DNA from: a virus
Strand: one strand, 5' to 3'
Length of the DNA stretch: 51,446 bases
Virus record (IMG/VR): IMGVR_UViG_3300022540_000325
Coordinates: 1 to 51,446 of that record
A model generated the notes under the pieces. That model was not told the DNA's origin, made no database searches, and saw nothing but the letters and a program-made list of their open reading frames with translations. Position numbers and translations under genes: made by a program. How positions within the stretch are numbered: the stretch's first letter is position 1; the number at the start of each line of letters is the position of its first letter. Of the stretch, positions 47,463-51,446 are shown piece after piece.

Positions 47463-47893
47463 AAAAGATAAAATGTCCAAAATGTAAGAAAATAAAGACC
47501 ACAACGTGTTTTTATAAAAGTAAACGGACTAAAAGTGGTTTATATTGTTGGTGTAAAGAATGTTGTAGTATTCATAACAAAAAGAATTATAAAAAAGACA
47601 AAGAAAAAGTAATAGCTCGTCTGCTTAAAAGCAGATATGGATTAACTTTTGAACAATATAACAAAATATTAAAGCGACAGAATTATGAGTGTGCTATATG
47701 TGGTAAAACAGAGAAAGAAAATAAGCGAAGATTAGCTGTTGACCACTCACATAAAACTAATTTTATTCGTGGGCTGCTTTGTGTTTACTGTAATAATAAA
47801 CTGATGGGGTGTTTGTGTGATGATAGAAATTATACTATCGGTTTAATAACATATCTTCAAAATGCTATAAATAATGATACGGATTGGGTTTGA
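47459..47893 (+). CDS. recombination endonuclease VII-like (homing-type), second copy
   Basis: 144 residues. CPKC...CKECC knuckle, basic helix, SRYGLTFEQYNKIL block and the core CAICGKTE ... LAVDHSH ... IRGLLCVYCNNKL. Same architecture as the 29591 gene but only distantly similar, so independent arrivals. It separates helicase from primase genes. Confidence 0.82.
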   Translation: MKKIKCPKCKKIKTTTCFYKSKRTKSGLYCWCKECCSIHNKKNYKKDKEKVIARLLKSRYGLTFEQYNKILKRQNYECAICGKTEKENKRRLAVDHSHKTNFIRGLLCVYCNNKLMGCLCDDRNYTIGLITYLQNAINNDTDWV

Positions 47894-47894
47894 T

Positions 47895-48779
47895 ATGCGA
47901 GACTCAGACTTCCAACGATTAAATATTGTACTTTGTGAGTATGATAAGGTATGGAGTTATTGTTGCTTTCATAAGGATACCATTAGACCTAACTTATCTA
48001 TATCATTGTTAGATAAATACTACGGAAGATACAAATGTTGGGCTTGCCCAGCAGAGGGTTACTTGAGTAAAGAACAAATGGATAAATTAAATTTATCAGG
48101 CTTCATTACATACAAAAATAATAAGGATAACCTATCTACAAGATGGAGAGACTTTATTGATAATTGCCACGATAATCTACAGAAATTCCCATTATTGAAG
48201 TTGGGATTATCAAAGGAATTAAATGTAAGCATAAAGAGTTTGGATACGTGGTTAGTTGGGTATGATAGCCAGTCGTTTACTATTCCAATGTTTAGGGAGG
48301 ATTTATCAGATTATTACCAACAAGGAGGATTCTGTGGAGCACAGCGTAGATTTCCGGATGGGGTTAAACGCTGTGTTACGGGTTCTCATTTGGGGCTTAT
48401 GTACCCATACAATTGTATCGGTGATTATTACACATTTATTTGTGAGGGATTTAGTGATGGTATTTCTGTATGGGATTTGGGTCTACAGAGTATAGCACGC
48501 CCACACTGTCGACATATTGATGGAATTAAAGAGCTTTTTAATGAAGTTACGGAGGGCGTGGAACATATAATTATAATACCAGACAATGACACCGTAGGTC
48601 GTGATGGTGCGGAACAACTACAAGATGAATTAGAAGGATTGTGTTATGATGATTTGGAGGGTTGGGAGGAAGAATGCGATATAACTATATTTTCTTTTAA
48701 TGGAGCCAAGGACATAAGGGGGTACATTAAGTTGAAAGGTAAAGAGGTTGTTAGGAGAGAGTTGTCGAGGTTAATATAA
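47895..48779 (+). CDS. DNA primase (zinc finger plus TOPRIM)
   Basis: About 294 residues from ATG 47895 (an ATG at 47874 is possible). Zinc-binding start WSYCCFHKDT ... YKCWACPAEG; a middle region; TOPRIM core YTFICEGFSDG (catalytic Glu) and IIIIPDNDTVGRDGAEQL (DxD-type metal site). Shorter than DnaG and lacking its helicase-binding C-terminus. Makes RNA primers for the split family A polymerase. In many phages helicase and primase are fused (T7 gp4); here they are separate and interrupted by two genes. Confidence 0.85.
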   Translation: MRDSDFQRLNIVLCEYDKVWSYCCFHKDTIRPNLSISLLDKYYGRYKCWACPAEGYLSKEQMDKLNLSGFITYKNNKDNLSTRWRDFIDNCHDNLQKFPLLKLGLSKELNVSIKSLDTWLVGYDSQSFTIPMFREDLSDYYQQGGFCGAQRRFPDGVKRCVTGSHLGLMYPYNCIGDYYTFICEGFSDGISVWDLGLQSIARPHCRHIDGIKELFNEVTEGVEHIIIIPDNDTVGRDGAEQLQDELEGLCYDDLEGWEEECDITIFSFNGAKDIRGYIKLKGKEVVRRELSRLI

Positions 48780-48790
48780 GGGGTAGTTAT

Positions 48791-48991
48791 ATGGTTAAAA
48801 AGAAAATAATATTCAATAACCACCACATAATTTATGAAAATAAAGAGAAGCGGGTTAAAGCCGTTACTCGTAAGATAAGAAAAGGCGTTCACCAAGCAAT
48901 TACTTTACTTAGGAGATTTACTTTTTTGACGAGTCAAGAAATAGATACGATAAAGACAGAATGTGACCTGAAAAGGAAATACGATGAGTGA
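48791..48991 (+). CDS. small basic protein
   Basis: 66 residues, Lys/Arg-rich (VKKKIIF ... NKEKRVKAVTRKIRKGVHQ) with a helical C-terminus. Lies between primase and tail-bearing member 8, with a 8-bp overlap downstream. No family recognised. Confidence 0.45.
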   Translation: MVKKKIIFNNHHIIYENKEKRVKAVTRKIRKGVHQAITLLRRFTFLTSQEIDTIKTECDLKRKYDE

Positions 48992-49202
48992 ACACAACTT
49001 CAAAAAGGGTGACAAGGTAAAACTAAGGAAACCTAAATGTTGGAGTATGGGGGATAGTGTTGGGGAAGTTGTTGGATTTGACCCCCCGTTTATACGAGTT
49101 ACGTGGAAAGGTAAAGTTTATCAGGAGGATTACCCACATCTTGTACGAGAAATAGAATATGTTATGAAAGTTGGTGAACAATTAACGTTTGGTTTTATGT
49201 GA
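48984..49202 (+). CDS. SH3/KOW-like small protein with QLTFGFM tail, member 8
   Basis: 72 residues. FKKGDKVKLRKPKC and VGEVVGFDPPFIRVTW strands, then a chain end at VGEQLTFGFM with no residue after Met. This is the shortest form of the tail and fixes its core as QLxFxFM. Confidence 0.65.
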   Translation: MSEHNFKKGDKVKLRKPKCWSMGDSVGEVVGFDPPFIRVTWKGKVYQEDYPHLVREIEYVMKVGEQLTFGFM

Positions 49203-49214
49203 AAGGGGAACAGA

Positions 49215-49664
49215 ATGAGAAAGTTAGGTAAAGGTTTAGTAACATTGATTTGTATTGTAGGATTAGTTATTATGTTTGGTTGTGCTGGCTTGCAGGATAT
49301 TGTTACTCCGTGCCATATTGATGAGGTTGCTGTTGATTATGCTGGTGTGGAGGCTATCAGCTATCTTCCTTGGACAACGATATGGGATGCCAAGCGTGTA
49401 AGAGCATATATGAATTATATGCACACTCAAACACAAATTGCTTATGAGCGATTACAACAGGATGATAGTTTAACCCACGCCTTCTTATTAAATAGTGTGG
49501 AGGTTAATTTGGCTGATGCTGTGGGGCTACAGGAACAACTGTTTGACCCCGCTGGCCCAATCGGTTTAGCTTTACCAATGATATTCGGTGGTACATTGGG
49601 TGCATTGTTTATTCCACGTAAACGAGAAAAAGATTTGGAGAAGCAGTTAAATGGCAAAAGCTAA
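49215..49664 (+). CDS. lipoprotein with C-terminal membrane helix
   Basis: 149 residues. Signal peptide with lipobox MFGC (Cys23 lipidated). A middle helical region follows, then a second membrane segment near the C-terminus (about 117-135; GPIGLALPMIFGGTLGALF) and a charged end (KREKDLEKQL). Small lipoproteins in phages may act in lysis (Rz1-type) or exclude superinfection. No endolysin is recognised nearby, so lysis is uncertain. Confidence 0.65.
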   Translation: MRKLGKGLVTLICIVGLVIMFGCAGLQDIVTPCHIDEVAVDYAGVEAISYLPWTTIWDAKRVRAYMNYMHTQTQIAYERLQQDDSLTHAFLLNSVEVNLADAVGLQEQLFDPAGPIGLALPMIFGGTLGALFIPRKREKDLEKQLNGKS

Positions 49665-49818
49665 TCCTGAATCTATGAAATGGCCCACTGATAAACCCAG
49701 GTATGATAAGAATTATCTTAGGTTGTACGGCAAGCAATGTCCTGTGTGTACTGGACGAAATGAAGTACTTGCTTGTTGGAAGTGTGGTGGTATTGGTTAT
49801 GTGGAGAAAGAAAAATGA
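49651..49818 (+). CDS. DnaJ-type zinc-knuckle protein
   Basis: 55 residues, ATG 49651 overlapping the lipoprotein end by 14 bp. CPVCTG ... CWKCGGIGY is a DnaJ-like CxxCxGxG zinc knuckle pair. Its TGA overlaps the next ATG (ATGA). Too small for a co-chaperone; function unknown. Confidence 0.55.
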   Translation: MAKANPESMKWPTDKPRYDKNYLRLYGKQCPVCTGRNEVLACWKCGGIGYVEKEK

Positions 49819-50051
49819 AATTCAAAAAGGGTGACAAGGTAAAGATACTGCCATCGGCTGTAGATATAGGTGTAAAGGAAAGTGAGGTGGGCAGAGTAGT
49901 AAAAGTGACAAATCCATTACCTTCATTTAGTGTCGGTATACTGATTAGTGATTCCAGAGGAGAGGAGTATGGATGTTGGTGTGTCAATGATTATGATATA
50001 ACACCCTTCATAGAAATAGGCCAACAACTTTTATTATGGGATGATGTATAG
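49815..50051 (+). CDS. SH3/KOW-like small protein with diverged tail, member 9
   Basis: 78 residues from ATG 49815 (ATGA with previous gene); a frame start at 49773 is upstream but unlikely. FKKGDKVKILPSAVD (as in member 8) and VGRVVKVTNPLP strands; the tail is GQQLLLWDDV, keeping QQLLL with Trp in place of the second aromatic position. Confidence 0.6.
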   Translation: MKFKKGDKVKILPSAVDIGVKESEVGRVVKVTNPLPSFSVGILISDSRGEEYGCWCVNDYDITPFIEIGQQLLLWDDV

Positions 50052-50059
50052 GATTAGTT

Positions 50060-50527
50060 ATGAAAAATATAATATCGAACATTATCTTTAATATTTACTT
50101 ATTATACCCTACAAACAGGGATGATGAAGGTAACTTCTACAGGTTATTACAGAACTACACCAACATAGGCATAGAGCTTCAGGCGTATCTGATAGATTGG
50201 GAGAAGATGGATGGTCTACCTAAGTCCTACTTGTATGTGCCTGCTGACCATGAGTTATTCATACATCGTGCTTACAAGGACAACCTTTTAACGAAAGAGC
50301 AAATATCATCCATAAACTGTAAGATTATTGAAGATTGCAACTTACTGATAAACTTTGGGAGCGGTAGCGACAACCGAAGTGATGTAGCTGTTGGTGATAA
50401 CCTTGCTAACGAGTTGCAATATGCACAGCGAGAGAAGATACCTATTTACTCAATGCCTGATTTAAGTCCACATGCAATTCAATCATTAAGGTTGGCTATA
50501 AAACTTATAGTGAAAGCGGAACAATAA
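50060..50527 (+). CDS. possible Rossmann-type nucleoside-processing protein
   Basis: 155 residues. YLLYPTNRDDEGNFYRLLQ near the N-terminus, and INCKIIEDCNLLINFGSGSDNRSDVAVGDNLANELQYAQREKIPIYSM later (quoted in parts). The layout DxLIxF...S.G...E...A....pI resembles nucleoside deoxyribosyltransferase or SLOG-like folds, related to the DUF1937 gene at 1006. Weak assignment. Confidence 0.4.
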   Translation: MKNIISNIIFNIYLLYPTNRDDEGNFYRLLQNYTNIGIELQAYLIDWEKMDGLPKSYLYVPADHELFIHRAYKDNLLTKEQISSINCKIIEDCNLLINFGSGSDNRSDVAVGDNLANELQYAQREKIPIYSMPDLSPHAIQSLRLAIKLIVKAEQ

Positions 50528-50541
50528 TTGGAGGATTAAAA

Positions 50542-50733
50542 ATGGATATGGACAAAGCAGCCGATAAGTTAATCCGGTCAGCGTGTCGAGATTTAATTAA
50601 AGAGCGAGAAGTTCTGATAGATTTGTTGGTAGAGGCTCGTGATAGGATAACTTTGGAATGTTACGGAAGAAAACCTGAACCGGAAACTGTGGATACTATG
50701 AAAAAGATAAACAAATTGTTGGGGAGCGATTAG
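50542..50733 (+). CDS. small helical protein
   Basis: 63 residues, helical and charged (KAADKLIRSACRDLIKEREVLIDLLVEAR), good GGAGG site. No family recognised. A word GCGATTAG with a small hairpin (CGA-CAAA-TCG) overlaps its end. Confidence 0.5.
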   Translation: MDMDKAADKLIRSACRDLIKEREVLIDLLVEARDRITLECYGRKPEPETVDTMKKINKLLGSD

Positions 50734-50752
50734 CGACAAATCGGAGATTAAA

Positions 50753-51070
50753 ATGGAAAAGTACGAGTTTTACGTAATCACAAAGGTACCAAGTATATCT
50801 GAACAAGGAAATATGGCACATGAACTTATGTATGACGGATGGGATTATTCTAATAACCGTAAAATTCCTGTTATTGGGTTATCTGACACTCTTAAACCTC
50901 TCGGTGAGTGTAAAGTGCCTGTTTTTGAAGAGGGGGAAATAGTTATATGTGATATAGATATTGGTAGGGAAGTGTGCTACCCTGGAAGAAAACCATCCAA
51001 ATGGGGCGTTGTTTATGACGTGTTTGATAGTCTTGATAATGCGGTTAAAAGAGCGAAAGAACTTTTATAA
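50753..51070 (+). CDS. protein of unknown function
   Basis: 105 residues, alpha/beta, starting EKYEFYVITKVPS and ending with helix DNAVKRAKELL. Has one GREVCYPGRKPSKWG loop. No motif recognised. Between small helical gene and PD-(D/E)XK nuclease. Confidence 0.45.
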   Translation: MEKYEFYVITKVPSISEQGNMAHELMYDGWDYSNNRKIPVIGLSDTLKPLGECKVPVFEEGEIVICDIDIGREVCYPGRKPSKWGVVYDVFDSLDNAVKRAKELL

Positions 51071-51081
51071 AGGAGATAACT

Positions 51082-51446
51082 GTGGAGTGGACAAATAAAT
51101 TTTTATTGCCCCCTCGTGTTATACGAGTCTTAAAAGGGAAATATAAAGAACACAGACCGGAGTTAAACAGACTAAGTATTACTGATTTAATTGACGACCC
51201 ACTACCAAGAATATTATTTATCAATCATTGGGATGATATAGTACGTGATTATTCTGACCTAATAACTATGGTACAGGGTATATCCTTACATAGTAGATAT
51301 GAGGATTGTGCTTTAGGTGGTGTGGATGTTGAGCGTAAGTTTGAGGATGTTATTGATGGGGTGATTGTAGTAGGCAAAGCTGATTGGTATGAAGAGCCTT
51401 TGCTATTGGAGTTGAAACAAACAGGGGTGTACGGCCCAAAGTATAG
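51082..51446 (+). CDS. PD-(D/E)XK nuclease, N-terminal part (cut by window end)
   Basis: GTG 51082 after AAAGGAGATAAC; about 121 residues are visible. VERKFEDVIDGVIVVGKADWYEE followed by LLLELKQTGVYGPKY carries the D...ExK signature of RecB/Cas4-type nucleases: Asp in ADW, Glu and Lys in ELKQ. Phages use such exonucleases in recombination or end processing; they are often encoded near primase and polymerase. The rest lies beyond the window. Confidence 0.75.
   Translation, partial: MEWTNKFLLPPRVIRVLKGKYKEHRPELNRLSITDLIDDPLPRILFINHWDDIVRDYSDLITMVQGISLHSRYEDCALGGVDVERKFEDVIDGVIVVGKADWYEEPLLLELKQTGVYGPKY

Noticed and set aside
1-51446. Stop-codon reassignment in this phage
   Set aside because: TAA, TAG and TGA all end well-recognised genes at expected lengths; the split genes are explained locally.
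51430-51446. Direct circular join of window end to window start
   Set aside because: Joining the last and first bases makes the nuclease frame stop after ten more codons, too early for the domain, so the ends do not obviously meet.

Overview
The window looks like most of the genome of a tailed, podovirus-like bacteriophage. It carries a complete head-assembly set (small and large terminase, portal, scaffold, major capsid protein), a head-tail adaptor, a beta-propeller-like tail hub, several fibre or lectin-like proteins and a 928-residue putative ejection protein. I see no tail tube, sheath or tape measure. The DNA is AT-rich, genes are tightly packed with many ATGA and TAATG overlaps, and TAA, TAG and TGA all act as stops (standard bacterial code). 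No integrase was recognised. The host cannot be named from the sequence. Both ends cut genes.

Layout. (1) 1-4.4 kb, plus strand: nucleotide-metabolism genes (MazG, DUF5664, DUF1937), a family A DNA polymerase broken into two reading frames by a small zinc-ribbon gene, and small accessory genes. (2) 4.45-32.5 kb, minus strand: the late module, read leftwards from the terminase genes through portal, a membrane-anchored trypsin-like protease, a GroES-like protein, scaffold, capsid, a glycosyltransferase/SAM-domain fusion, adaptor, tail hub, fibres and internal proteins. (3) 32.5-33.7 kb: a divergent control region without genes, rich in dyads, possibly including the replication origin. (4) 33.7-40.7 kb, plus strand: many tiny zinc-finger, basic and membrane proteins, a tRNA-Glu-like RNA, a 523-residue repeat protein and an M20-type peptidase with zinc ribbons. 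(5) 40.7-51.4 kb, plus strand: replication genes (SSB-like protein, DnaB-type helicase, TOPRIM primase, PD-(D/E)XK nuclease), a glutamyl-tRNA synthetase without an anticodon-binding domain, homing-type endonucleases and a lipoprotein. Nine small SH3/KOW-like paralogues are interleaved among these. Since blocks 4-5 and block 1 share a strand, they may be one continuous early arm on a circular map, diverging from the late arm at 32.5-33.7 kb and meeting it near 4.45 kb.

Most unusual features: (a) the SH3/KOW-like paralogues share a C-terminal tail of the form (E/Q)QLLFxFM. A related tail ends the otherwise unrelated 523-residue protein, and a relic of the tail lies between genes. (b) The tRNA-Glu-like RNA has a defective elbow and an unusual anticodon loop, and is paired in the same genome with an anticodon-domain-less GluRS. 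(c) Three core genes are broken: DNA polymerase, large terminase (with matching AAT codons that resemble a translational-bypass site) and tail hub. (d) A TGTTA-N10-TAACA dyad recurs five times, with two pairs spaced exactly 40 bp, upstream of the plus-strand blocks. All functional roles for these are inference.
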